Assembly (NCBI RefSeq): GCF_003853645.1
Contig: NZ_QTPO01000040.1
Span: forward strand, 19,023-83,022
DNA: 64,000 nucleotides
Direction of reading: 5' to 3'
DNA from: Burkholderia sp. Bp9143
GTDB taxonomy: Bacteria; Pseudomonadota; Gammaproteobacteria; Burkholderiales; Burkholderiaceae
Shown: positions 36,695-45,195 of the stretch, piece after piece
Numbering within the stretch: position 1 is the stretch's first letter
Layout: each line of letters begins with the position of its first letter
The notes under the pieces: generated by a model
Seen by the model: only the letters and a program-made list of their open reading frames with translations
Told to the model about the DNA's origin: nothing
Database searches by the model: none
Program-made: the position numbers and the translations under genes

Positions 36695-39600
36695 ATGCAA
36701 CGCATCCTCAACGTGCTGACTCATCCGCGTACGCTCTCGATTGTCGGGATCGTCGCGCTAGCGGCGATTCTCTTTATCGTTGCCGACATGCTGCAGTTGC
36801 CGCTCCTGTGGGCGGCGATCGCCTTCGCGGCGATCCTCGTACTGTGGGTCGGCGTCGCGTTGTGGCGCCGCTGGCGCGTGAAGCGCGCGAACCACCAGCT
36901 CGGCCAGGTGCTGGAGGAGCAGGCGGAAACCGGCAAGATCGCCGCGCCGGCCGCGGCCGCGCTCGCGACCGACACGAAGACCGCCGACCTCGACGTGCTG
37001 CGCACGCGCCTGTCCGACGCGGTGAAGACGATCAAGACGTCGAAGATCGGCCAAGTGTCGGGCGGCTCCGCGCTGTACGAACTGCCGTGGTACATCGTGA
37101 TCGGCAACCCGGCAGCAGGCAAGAGCAGCGCCGTGTTGAACTCGGGCCTGCAGTTTCCGTTCGCGGACAAGAACAGCGCCGTGATCCACGGCATCGGCGG
37201 CACGCGTAACTGCGACTGGTTCTTCACGACCGAAGGGATCCTGCTCGACACGGCCGGCCGCTACTCGGTGCATGAGGAAGACCGCAGCGAGTGGCTCGGC
37301 TTTCTCGGCCTGCTGAAGCGCTACCGTCCGAAGGCGCCGATCAACGGCATCATCGTCACCGCCAGCATCACCGAACTCACCGGCAACCGCCCCGAATTTG
37401 CGATCAACCTCGCGAAAAACCTCCGTCAGCGCGTTCAGGAGCTGACCGAAAAGCTCGAGGTGTTCGCGCCGGTCTACGTGATGTTCACGAAGGCCGACCT
37501 GATCACCGGCTTCACCGAATTCTTCAGCAGCAGCGACAAGCACGAATACGACCGCGTGTGGGGCGCCACCCTGCCCTACGAGCCGGACGAGAAGCGCGAC
37601 GTCGTCACGCTGTTCGACGAGCGCTTCGAGGAACTGTACGAAGGGCTGAAGGAAATCAGCGTCGCGCAGCTGTCGCTGTCGCGCGGCAACCAGCTGTCGC
37701 CGGGCCAGCTGAGCTTCCCGCTCGAATTCTCGACGATCAAGCCGTCGCTGCGCGCGTTCCTCGCGACGCTGTTCGAGAACAACCCGTTCCAGTACAAGCC
37801 GATCTTCCGCGGCTTCTACTTCACCAGCGCGCTGCAGGAAGGCGAAACCAACAGCGCCGCCGCGCAACGCATCGCGCACCGCTTCGGCCTCGACGCGAGC
37901 GCGCTGCCGAAACCGCACAGCGCGTTCTCGAAGAACGGCTTCTTCCTGCGCGACCTGTTCTCGAAGGTGATCTTCGCGGACCGCCAGACCGTGCGCCAGT
38001 TCGCGAGCCCGACCAAGACCCGGCTGCGCTACGCGACCTTCTTCGGCTTCGTCGCGGCGCTCGCGCTCGCGCTCGGCGGCTGGACCTGGTCGACGATCGG
38101 CAACCAGCAGCTCGTCGCGAACGTTCAGGCCGACCTCGACAACGTCACGCGCCTTCAGCAGGGCCGCAACGACCTGCAGTCGCGCCTGCAGGCGATGGAC
38201 ATCCTGGAAGACCGGATCGAACAGCTCGAACAGTTCCGCCGGGACAAGCCGGTGTCGGTGTCGCTCGGCCTGTACCAGGGCGACCGGCTCGAGCAGCACC
38301 TGCTGACCGAGTACTACAACGGCGTGCGCCAGATCCTGCTGGCGCCGGTCTCGCAGAACCTCGCGTCGTTCATGAAGGACGTGAACGCGCACCCCGAACA
38401 GCTCGTGCCGATGACCCGCCCGCCCGAATCGGGTGCCGTGCAGGGCGGCGCGCTGCCGGTCTCGACGAACCCGCCGGGCACCGCACCGCTGGCCGGCGCC
38501 GCGCAAGGCGCATCCGCCGCGACGGCCGCCGCGCCGCAACAGCCGGCGGCACCGCAGGGCGGGCTGTACAGCGACGCGTCGCCGACCAACGTGCAGGACG
38601 CGTACAACGCGCTGAAGACCTACTTGATGCTGTCCGACAAGCGTCACGTCGAACAGGCGCACCTGACCGACCAGCTCGCCCGCTTCTGGCGCGGCTGGCT
38701 CGAGACGAATCGCGGCAACATGCCGCGCGACGAGATGATCAAGAGCGCCGAGCGCATGATCTCCTTCTATCTCGCCCGCGTGAACGACAACGACTGGCCG
38801 ATGATCGACGCGAACCTCGCGCTCGTCGACCAGACCCGTGAGAACCTGCGCCGCGTCGTGCGCGGCATGCCGGCCCGCCAGCGTGTCTATGAGGAAATCA
38901 AGGCGCGCGCGTCGACCCGCTTTGCACCGATGACCATCGCGCGCATCGTCGGCGACGGCAACCAGGGGCTGGTCGCCGGCAGTTACGCGATTCCGGGCAC
39001 GTTCACGCGCGAAGCGTGGTTCGACTACGTGCAGCCGGCGATCCGCGATGCGGCGACCAAGGAACTGCAGGCGAAGGACTGGGTGCTGAACACGTCGACG
39101 CAGGACGACCTGACGCTGGAAGGCAGCCCCGAGCAGATCCAGAAGACGCTCGTCGGGATGTACAAGACCGAGTACGCGCAGCACTGGCAGAAGTTCATGC
39201 AGGGCATCGCGGTGCAGGGCTTCAGCAGCTTCGGCCAGGCCGTCGACGGGATGAACCGCCTCGGTGACCCGCAGGATTCGCCGATCCGCAAGATCCTCGA
39301 GACCGCGTACGACCAGACTTCGTGGGACAACCCGTCGCTGGCGAACGTCGCGATCAAGAAAGCGCAGACCGGCGTCGTGAACTGGGTCAAGCAGCTGTTC
39401 ACGCGCTCGCAGGCCGGCCAGATGGCGGCCGCGAACATCGATATCAACGGCAATCCGGCCGACGTGCCGATGGGTCCGATCGGCCAGGAGTTCATCGGGC
39501 TCGCGCGGATCGTCGCGACGCACGACGGCACGTCGATGCTCAAGGGCTACATGGACTCGCTGTCGAAGGTCCGTACGCGCTTCAACGTGATCAAGAACCA

Positions 39601-40636
39601 GGGCGACCCCGGCCCCGGCGCGCGGCAGCTGATGCAGCAGACGCTCGACGGCAACGGCTCGGAACTCGCCGATTCGCTGAAGTTCGTCGACGAGCAGATG
39701 CTGACCGGCCTCACCGATTCGCAACGCAAGTCGCTGCGGCCGCTGCTGGTGCGGCCGCTGATGCAGGCGTTCTCGGTGGTGATCCAGCCGGCCAGCGCGG
39801 AAGTCAACAAGGTATGGAACGCGCAGGTTTACCAGCCGTTCCAGAGCTCGCTCGCGACCAAGTACCCGTTCGCGGCGAACGCGAAGGTCGAGGCCGGCGC
39901 CGGTGAAATCGCGCAGGTGTTCGGTCCGGACGGTGCGATCGCGAAGTTCGTCGGTACGACGCTGGGCCCGCTGGCGGTGCGTCGCGGCGACACGCTCGCG
40001 GCCCGTACGTGGGGCGACATGGGCATCGGCCTCACGCCGGACTTCACGAACGGCTTCGCGCGCTGGGTCGCCCCGCTCGCCGGCGGTGCAGCAGGCGGCG
40101 CGGCCGCGGCGGCCGAACCGCAGACCGTGTTCCAGATCCTGCCGCAGCCGAGCACGGGCACGACGGAATACACGATCGCGATCGACGGGCAGCAGCTGCG
40201 CTACCGCAACACGCCGCCGCAGTGGACCAACTTCGTGTGGCCGAACCCGCAGGGTTCGCCGGGCGCGACCCTGTCCGCGACGACCTTCGACGGCCGCACG
40301 GTGCAGCTCGTCAACGAGCCGGGCCGCTACGGTCTCGAGAAGCTGATCAACTCGGCGCAACGCAAGCGCCGTCCGGACGGCACCTTCGACCTCACGTGGG
40401 TCCAGGGCAGCGTGAACGTGTCGGTGACGATGCGCATCATCAGCACGTCGCAGCCGACCAGCGGCGGCGGCGACCAGCCGCAGCAGCAGAGCCTGCGCGG
40501 CCTGCAACTGCCGTCGTCGGTCGCCGACGCGAGCGCGGGTGCCGCGCAGAACGCGACGCAGGCCGGCACGGGCGCGCCGGCCGCGGCACCGGCCATCGCG
40601 GCCGCCACCGCAACGAATGCACAGGGGGCGCAATGA
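36695..40636 (+). CDS. tssM: T6SS membrane-complex protein TssM (IcmF)
   Basis: Central inner-membrane component of the T6SS trans-envelope complex with TssJ and TssL; 1313 residues. Two N-terminal transmembrane helices (about 13-30 and 35-58), a cytoplasmic NTPase domain with Walker A GNPAAGKSS (137-145), a third helix at about 447-470 (FFGFVAALALALGGWTW), and a large periplasmic part ending in the beta-rich C-terminal domain that binds TssJ. The intact Walker A suggests ATP binding. An Ala/Gly/Pro-rich insert occurs near residues 570-630. The ATG overlaps the tagF start downstream (ATGA), so the two are coupled. Confidence 0.97.
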   Translation: MQRILNVLTHPRTLSIVGIVALAAILFIVADMLQLPLLWAAIAFAAILVLWVGVALWRRWRVKRANHQLGQVLEEQAETGKIAAPAAAALATDTKTADLDVLRTRLSDAVKTIKTSKIGQVSGGSALYELPWYIVIGNPAAGKSSAVLNSGLQFPFADKNSAVIHGIGGTRNCDWFFTTEGILLDTAGRYSVHEEDRSEWLGFLGLLKRYRPKAPINGIIVTASITELTGNRPEFAINLAKNLRQRVQELTEKLEVFAPVYVMFTKADLITGFTEFFSSSDKHEYDRVWGATLPYEPDEKRDVVTLFDERFEELYEGLKEISVAQLSLSRGNQLSPGQLSFPLEFSTIKPSLRAFLATLFENNPFQYKPIFRGFYFTSALQEGETNSAAAQRIAHRFGLDASALPKPHSAFSKNGFFLRDLFSKVIFADRQTVRQFASPTKTRLRYATFFGFVAALALALGGWTWSTIGNQQLVANVQADLDNVTRLQQGRNDLQSRLQAMDILEDRIEQLEQFRRDKPVSVSLGLYQGDRLEQHLLTEYYNGVRQILLAPVSQNLASFMKDVNAHPEQLVPMTRPPESGAVQGGALPVSTNPPGTAPLAGAAQGASAATAAAPQQPAAPQGGLYSDASPTNVQDAYNALKTYLMLSDKRHVEQAHLTDQLARFWRGWLETNRGNMPRDEMIKSAERMISFYLARVNDNDWPMIDANLALVDQTRENLRRVVRGMPARQRVYEEIKARASTRFAPMTIARIVGDGNQGLVAGSYAIPGTFTREAWFDYVQPAIRDAATKELQAKDWVLNTSTQDDLTLEGSPEQIQKTLVGMYKTEYAQHWQKFMQGIAVQGFSSFGQAVDGMNRLGDPQDSPIRKILETAYDQTSWDNPSLANVAIKKAQTGVVNWVKQLFTRSQAGQMAAANIDINGNPADVPMGPIGQEFIGLARIVATHDGTSMLKGYMDSLSKVRTRFNVIKNQGDPGPGARQLMQQTLDGNGSELADSLKFVDEQMLTGLTDSQRKSLRPLLVRPLMQAFSVVIQPASAEVNKVWNAQVYQPFQSSLATKYPFAANAKVEAGAGEIAQVFGPDGAIAKFVGTTLGPLAVRRGDTLAARTWGDMGIGLTPDFTNGFARWVAPLAGGAAGGAAAAAEPQTVFQILPQPSTGTTEYTIAIDGQQLRYRNTPPQWTNFVWPNPQGSPGATLSATTFDGRTVQLVNEPGRYGLEKLINSAQRKRRPDGTFDLTWVQGSVNVSVTMRIISTSQPTSGGGDQPQQQSLRGLQLPSSVADASAGAAQNATQAGTGAPAAAPAIAAATATNAQGAQ

Positions 40637-41622
40637 CGCAAACCGTTCAGGCGCAGATCGCCTACTTCGGCAAGATTCCGTCGCGCGGCGACTTCGTGAA
40701 GAGCCCGCACAATCCGCAGTTGCTGCAGACGCTCGATCGCTGGATCGCGCAAGCGCTCGAACTGCTCGCGGAGGATCCGCGCTGGAAGATCGTCTACGAG
40801 GATGCGAAGCCGATGCATTTCGCATTCCTCGGTTCGCGCAGCAGGCTCGCGATCGCGGGCCACATGGTCGCGAGCCACGACGTGTCGATGCGCCGCTTCC
40901 CGTTCCTCGGCGCGACCGCGCTGGAAGTCGACCGGCCGCTCGCGTTCCTCGCGCGCAGCCCGCTCGCGTTCGCCCGGCTGTGGTCGCGCGTCGCCGCGCA
41001 GATGCCACCGCTGCTCGCGAAGGAGGAGCCGCCCGGCGCGCTGCAAGCGCTCGGCGACACGCAGGTGCCGATCGACGTCGGCGGCCCCGGCACGTCGCAT
41101 GACGGTACCTTCAACGACTTCATCGAACACCAGTCGCTGTACGGCCTGCAGCAGATGTTGCTCGAAAGCGGCCATCCGGTCCGGCTGCGCGGCGCGATGC
41201 TCGCGCTCGGCTCGCTGTTGCGGCCCGTGATGCAGAGCGGCTCGTCGCATATCGAGCGCGGCCTGACGCTGCCGCTGCCGGTCGATCCGTTCTATCGCAG
41301 CCTCGTCGCCGCGTTCTGGCTCGAACTGATCGCACCGTTCGTCGCGCAGGCCGATTTCGAGCTCGCGATCTTCATCGGCACGATCGCCGAGCGCGAACGG
41401 CTGATCATCGGCTTCAACGGCGCGTCGTCGAAAACGCTGCTGAGCGTCGTCGACCCGCAGACCTACGCCGCCCACAACATCGACATCGACGATCCCGAGT
41501 GGATCGACGCCCATGCGCAAAACGATCACCAGATCAGCAAGCTCGTCAGCTACCTCGACCAACCGCAACTCTCGCTGCGCGTCGCCATCGACGCCTTCCG
41601 CGAAGCGTTCATCGGAGGCTGA
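40633..41622 (+). CDS. tagF: T6SS-associated protein TagF (ImpM family)
   Basis: Cytoplasmic regulator of 329 residues. The N-terminus QIAYFGKIPSRGDFVKSPHN is the ImpM/TagF signature. In Pseudomonas aeruginosa TagF represses T6SS activity post-translationally, opposed by the PpkA-Fha1 phosphorylation pathway. In this window no ppkA, pppA or fha gene accompanies it. The start codon overlaps the tssM stop (ATGA). A following OmpA-domain gene begins 4 bp after its stop, so all three form one operon. Confidence 0.93.
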   Translation: MTQTVQAQIAYFGKIPSRGDFVKSPHNPQLLQTLDRWIAQALELLAEDPRWKIVYEDAKPMHFAFLGSRSRLAIAGHMVASHDVSMRRFPFLGATALEVDRPLAFLARSPLAFARLWSRVAAQMPPLLAKEEPPGALQALGDTQVPIDVGGPGTSHDGTFNDFIEHQSLYGLQQMLLESGHPVRLRGAMLALGSLLRPVMQSGSSHIERGLTLPLPVDPFYRSLVAAFWLELIAPFVAQADFELAIFIGTIAERERLIIGFNGASSKTLLSVVDPQTYAAHNIDIDDPEWIDAHAQNDHQISKLVSYLDQPQLSLRVAIDAFREAFIGG

Positions 41623-41626
41623 CGGG

Positions 41627-42577
41627 ATGCAACGCACGATTCACGTCCAGCGCACGCGCTTGTCGCCCTTCGTTGCCGGCCTCGTCGCCGCCGGCCTCAT
41701 CGCCAGCGGCGCGGCCTACGCGCAGAACACGGGCGGTGCGACCGTCACGCCGGTCGGCAACGGCACGGTCGCGACCGCCGCCCTGCCCGCGAACACCAAC
41801 CCCGGCGCCGCGCCGGCCACGGCGTCCGGCACGGTGGTGCACGGCACGGCCGGCACGATCGCGCCGCCGCCCGCGAACGCGACGCCCGGCCAGGTGGTGG
41901 TCGGCGGCAAGGTGCCCGACGAGGCGACCAAGGCCGCCGTGCTGCAGAAGCTGCGCGACACCTACGGCGCGGCGAACGTGGTCGACCAGATCGAGGTCGG
42001 CGACGTCGCGACGCCGCCGAACTGGAGCGCGAACGTGCAGAAGCTGCTCGGCGCGCAGCTCAAGCAGATCAGCAAGGGCCAGCTGAAGATCAACGGCACG
42101 CAGATCGAGATGAAGGGCGAGGTGCACAACGAGGCGCAGCGCCAGCAGCTCGCGAGCGACATGGCGAATACGCTGAATCCGACGTACACGATCAAGAACG
42201 GGCTGCGCGTGTCGGCGTCCGAGCAGGGTGTGCTCGACCAGACGCTCGCTAATCGCACGATCGAGTTCGAGACGGGCAGCGCGACGCTGACGCCGCAAGG
42301 CAAGCAGATTCTCGACCAGATGGCGGCCGCGCTGTCGAAGATGCAGAACCGCACGGTCGACATCATCGGCCACACCGACAACTCGGGGAACCGGACGTCG
42401 AACATCGCGCTGAGCCAGGCGCGTGCCGATGCGGTGAAGGGTTATCTGATCACGAAGAGCATCCCGCCGCAGCAGATGACGACGACGGGCGTCGGGCCGG
42501 ATCAGCCGATTGCGCCGAACGATACGGCGGATGGGCGGGCGAGGAATCGACGGATCGAGTTCCGGGTGGGGCAGTAA
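41627..42577 (+). CDS. OmpA-domain outer-envelope protein of the T6SS locus (TagN/TagL-like)
   Basis: A 316-residue periplasmic protein. A signal peptide ends near AAYA (residue 32), followed by an Ala/Gly/Thr-rich linker. Two BON-like domains follow (GQVVVGGKVPDEATKAAVLQ and QLKINGTQIEMKGEVHNEAQ). A C-terminal OmpA/MotB peptidoglycan-binding domain has GHTDNSGNRTSNIALSQARADAV with the conserved Asp and Arg that hold diaminopimelate. As TssL here has no peptidoglycan-binding domain, this protein probably anchors the T6SS to the wall. The GGAGG at 41614-41618 supports the ATG at 41627. The longer in-frame ORF upstream is translational overlap with tagF. Confidence 0.85.
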   Translation: MQRTIHVQRTRLSPFVAGLVAAGLIASGAAYAQNTGGATVTPVGNGTVATAALPANTNPGAAPATASGTVVHGTAGTIAPPPANATPGQVVVGGKVPDEATKAAVLQKLRDTYGAANVVDQIEVGDVATPPNWSANVQKLLGAQLKQISKGQLKINGTQIEMKGEVHNEAQRQQLASDMANTLNPTYTIKNGLRVSASEQGVLDQTLANRTIEFETGSATLTPQGKQILDQMAAALSKMQNRTVDIIGHTDNSGNRTSNIALSQARADAVKGYLITKSIPPQQMTTTGVGPDQPIAPNDTADGRARNRRIEFRVGQ

Positions 42578-42714
42578 GCGGAGATTCGGGGGCATGGCGA
42601 GCCGGGCGCACGATACTGACGGATACATCCCGCAGATTTCGCGGGCCCCGTCAGATCCCGCATCGTCAATAAGCCGGTCACCTCACTAACCGACTACTGA
42701 ATCCAGCAATTCCA

Positions 42715-43290
42715 GTGAAATTCGCGCTGCGCTGCTTGCGATCGGCCATTCTTCTGCTTGTCGGTGCGGTCTTCGTGCTGGCGGGCGCAGCGGGCGCCGT
42801 CAATTCAGCCATCCTCGTTCGCGCTCGCGCGTGGCCTCGTGTCCCCGCCTTTGTCGAGCAATGTGAGTTGTCGCTGCGATATGGCAAATCCGAAGTGATA
42901 TGGGAGGCGCGCGCCGTCTTCCGTTATGGTGCAGGGCAGACGCAGCACTACAAGACGACGTGGCAGCCCGCGGAGTCGCCCGTTTATTCGCGTTCGGCCG
43001 CATCGAACATCAGTCGCGAACAGTTCGCCATGTTCACGAAAACGTATTGCAGTGCGGCCTCGAACGATGGCCTGCGTGTTTCGCCGATGTTTCCGGGTAT
43101 TGCCCGGCGCAACGAAGCAGTTGTGGGCGGGGCATGGATACGTGAAATCGGATTCGGTCTGTTTGCCCTGGTCGGCGGGTCGATGCTGTGTGTTGGGAGC
43201 ATTTCGCTCCTGCCATGGATCGAGGATCGCAAAAAGCCTGCGGTGAAGCGGAAAGCGCGGCGAGCACGGAATCGCGTCAGTGGTTCGTGA
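42715..43290 (+). CDS. DUF3592-like membrane protein
   Basis: A 191-residue protein with an N-terminal membrane helix (LRSAILLLVGAVFVLAGAAGAV, about 8-30), a central extracytoplasmic or cytoplasmic beta-type domain (YRYGAGQTQHYKTTWQPAESPVYSR, with two cysteines), and a second helix near 143-167 (EIGFGLFALVGGSMLCVGSISLLPW), followed by a very basic tail. This topology matches DUF3592, a family of unknown function that often sits next to secreted toxins. The start is GTG at 42715, with no clear ribosome-binding site. Its 3' end overlaps the convergent small ORF by 14 bp. It marks the left limit of the cassette. Confidence 0.65.
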   Translation: MKFALRCLRSAILLLVGAVFVLAGAAGAVNSAILVRARAWPRVPAFVEQCELSLRYGKSEVIWEARAVFRYGAGQTQHYKTTWQPAESPVYSRSAASNISREQFAMFTKTYCSAASNDGLRVSPMFPGIARRNEAVVGGAWIREIGFGLFALVGGSMLCVGSISLLPWIEDRKKPAVKRKARRARNRVSGS

Positions 43291-43537
43291 TGCGGGCGGG
43301 CAGGCTGGTTTCTTCGCCCCCCTCGATTGCGTCCACCCATGCGAGGCGGTTGATCGACGTAGTGCGTAGCCCGAGGATCGGCCATTCACTGATCGCGTGC
43401 CTGTTTAAGGTAATCCAGAAAACTTGGTTCGTTGCTCCGTCAACTTGGACAGGCACTGCGATGCCCCGGACGTGCTCGCGACGCAACGTCTTCCGGAATC
43501 GGCGGCCGTAACCGGCCGCACCAACAGTCTTCGCCAA
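43277..43537 (-). CDS. Small ORF, possible gene remnant at the end of the effector operon
   Basis: An 86-codon ORF beginning with TTG 20 bp after the membrane-protein gene stop, or directly after an in-frame TGA at 43553-43555. Its composition reads like coding sequence (for example VFWITLNRHAISEWPILGLRTTSINRLAWVDAIEGG), and its base composition is closer to the flanking chromosome than to the cassette. No family is recognised. The absence of a normal start codon and of a ribosome-binding site suggests a truncated gene, or a mis-called non-coding stretch. It overlaps the DUF3592-like gene tail-to-tail. Confidence 0.3.
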   Translation of the reverse strand: MAKTVGAAGYGRRFRKTLRREHVRGIAVPVQVDGATNQVFWITLNRHAISEWPILGLRTTSINRLAWVDAIEGGEETSLPARITNH

Positions 43538-43557
43538 CTCGCAGCAAACGCCTCACT

Positions 43558-44316
43558 TCACTGCGCAAGAATGACCTTCTTGCCAGTCTGACGCTCAAGC
43601 ATCAATGGCAAATACACTCGGAAGAATATAGTTTTCACATATGAATTTCCGATAACCGAAATAGCCATTGGAAACCCGAGGAGCGACAAAACTATGCACA
43701 ACACGTGCGGCCCGACAGTTTCGCCCAGAACATGGTTTGTGTTCGCCCCGACCGCTGCAGCAAAAGGTATCAAGTACGCAAGCACTGACATCAACGCACC
43801 TTTAAAAGGAGTTCTTGACGTCAAGTGATCGATGTACCCACCACACGAATGACGAAAAACCAGATTATTACCGTCATCGTGGTAAATCGTATTCACGACC
43901 GCCTCTTTCTTCGCTACGCGCCGAAAATCCGAAAGAACCATGTTGGCATGCCATCCGATAATAGCAAAGCACACCGACACCACCGAAATCTTCAGGAAGG
44001 CATGCATCGGAATATACAACACGTAGAATAACCAAACAAATGCAACCATCAACCAGGGAGCCAGTGCCAGCATCGAGACGATGCCTTCGACCCAGAGTCT
44101 TCGCGCCCGTCGATTCATCGAATGGTGAAAAGACAACACGATTGATACGAGGAACTGCAAGACCAACATCAGCTTCCACACCCAGGCCGCCATCACACCT
44201 AGCTGCGAGAACACGTAATAGATGCCGGCCACGACCATACCGATCGCCAATTCGATCACCGCCAAATTTCCGTGAAAATCTATCGGCGAACTGTCGTCAA
44301 TGTCTGATTTCATCAT
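43558..44316 (-). CDS. Polytopic membrane protein, candidate immunity protein 2
   Basis: A 252-residue protein of unknown family with six likely transmembrane helices: LAVIELAIGMVVAGIYYVFS, VWKLMLVLQFLVSIVLSFH, a paired stretch near 75-125, and two near 165-225 (ALMSVLAYLIPFAAAV and HVLCIVLSLLGFPMAIS). The C-terminal region (GxPMAI..IG..YVK..., ending LPLMLERQTGKKVILAQ) matches the end of the neighbouring protein at 44398-45186 (GMPVAL..., ending LPKQIEKERGKRVLVAG), so they are paralogues. AT-richer than the core genes. Immunity to the upstream effector is inferred from the position and membrane topology only. Confidence 0.7.
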   Translation of the reverse strand: MMKSDIDDSSPIDFHGNLAVIELAIGMVVAGIYYVFSQLGVMAAWVWKLMLVLQFLVSIVLSFHHSMNRRARRLWVEGIVSMLALAPWLMVAFVWLFYVLYIPMHAFLKISVVSVCFAIIGWHANMVLSDFRRVAKKEAVVNTIYHDDGNNLVFRHSCGGYIDHLTSRTPFKGALMSVLAYLIPFAAAVGANTNHVLGETVGPHVLCIVLSLLGFPMAISVIGNSYVKTIFFRVYLPLMLERQTGKKVILAQ

Positions 44317-44397
44317 TTACGCATGAATCGAATGCGGTGCCCACAACCAACCTTAACCGCAACTTCAGCATAGCAATCACCATGAGGAATACCCGCA

Positions 44398-45186
44398 CTA
44401 TCCGGCCACCAATACGCGCTTACCACGCTCTTTCTCGATCTGCTTCGGCAAAACCATCATCAAAATGTAGTTGCGCACAAACACGCTGAGAAATAGCAGC
44501 GCGACCGGCATACCGAATACCGCCAAAAACAACAGCACTCCGTTTGTGCCGAAGTTGGACGAAAGCAAGCGATTCATCACCAAATAGAACGGCGCAATCC
44601 CGAAGACGACATATTTGAAAATTCCCGGCATGATATTCGGCTCACGATGATACCGATCGAACTCCATAGCACCACGTTGAACGTCGTAGACAAGTGCCTC
44701 GCCACGCTCCTTGATAACCTTATCGAGAAATGGAGTAGTGTTGACTGTATGACGCACGTTGCGCTGTACCACCAGCGCCCAGACGAAGTTAAGCGCGATC
44801 CCGCCAATCAATCCCGGCCATCGCACTACGCCGGGCATCGGCGCAAACACGAAATAGCAGAAATAGCAGAATATTCCAAAAAAATAGTAGGTCGAGATGG
44901 TGCCAATCGACATGACCAGTCCATACGCATATAGATCATTCGTGCCACGATATCGGACGTAGACGAAAAGCAGCGCCGCGCAACTCAACACCGCGACCGA
45001 AATGCCAATCCTCCAAGGCCATGCCGATACCGACAAGTCATCAGAATAGGCCGCATACGACAGTGCTGCTCCCAATAGCGACATCACCAGAACCAGCGGA
45101 ACCGCTTTCTTCAGCATTGTCAGAACGTGGTCTGACTGAGGTTGCGAAATATTCTTCATGATCATCGTTTCAGTTCTCTCTGACAT
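44398..45186 (-). CDS. Polytopic membrane protein, candidate immunity protein 1
   Basis: A 262-residue protein with about six transmembrane helices: VPLVLVMSLLGAALSYAAY, WRIGISVAVLSCAALLFVYV, a paired aromatic segment (GIFCYFCYFVF, WPGLIGGIALNFVWALVV), and two near 185-245 (YVVFGIAPFYLVMNRLL, VLLFLAVFGMPVALLFLSVF). It starts 9 bp after the effector stop, which fits tight co-expression. Similar C-terminal sequence and spacing to the next gene indicate duplication. Polytopic immunity proteins are typical for toxins that act on the inner membrane. An alternative start at MIMKN eight codons in is possible. No named family is recognised. Confidence 0.72.
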   Translation of the reverse strand: MSERTETMIMKNISQPQSDHVLTMLKKAVPLVLVMSLLGAALSYAAYSDDLSVSAWPWRIGISVAVLSCAALLFVYVRYRGTNDLYAYGLVMSIGTISTYYFFGIFCYFCYFVFAPMPGVVRWPGLIGGIALNFVWALVVQRNVRHTVNTTPFLDKVIKERGEALVYDVQRGAMEFDRYHREPNIMPGIFKYVVFGIAPFYLVMNRLLSSNFGTNGVLLFLAVFGMPVALLFLSVFVRNYILMMVLPKQIEKERGKRVLVAG

Positions 45187-45195
45187 TACGCATTG

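Noticed and set aside
38314..38607. Insertion or frameshift in tssM at an Ala/Gly/Pro-rich segment
   Set aside because: The + frame is continuous and downstream TssM sequence is intact, so this is an in-frame linker.
36758..41008. 1416-codon open frame on the - strand
   Set aside because: It runs antisense through tssM and into tagF. Such frames arise from the strong GC bias at third positions; the sequence is Arg/Val/Leu/Asp-rich with no domains, while the + strand carries clear TssM and TagF motifs.
42715..43290. DUF3592-like gene as the immunity gene of the effector
   Set aside because: It is on the opposite strand and its base composition is like the chromosome; the co-directional membrane proteins at 43558-45186 are better placed. 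It cannot be excluded.
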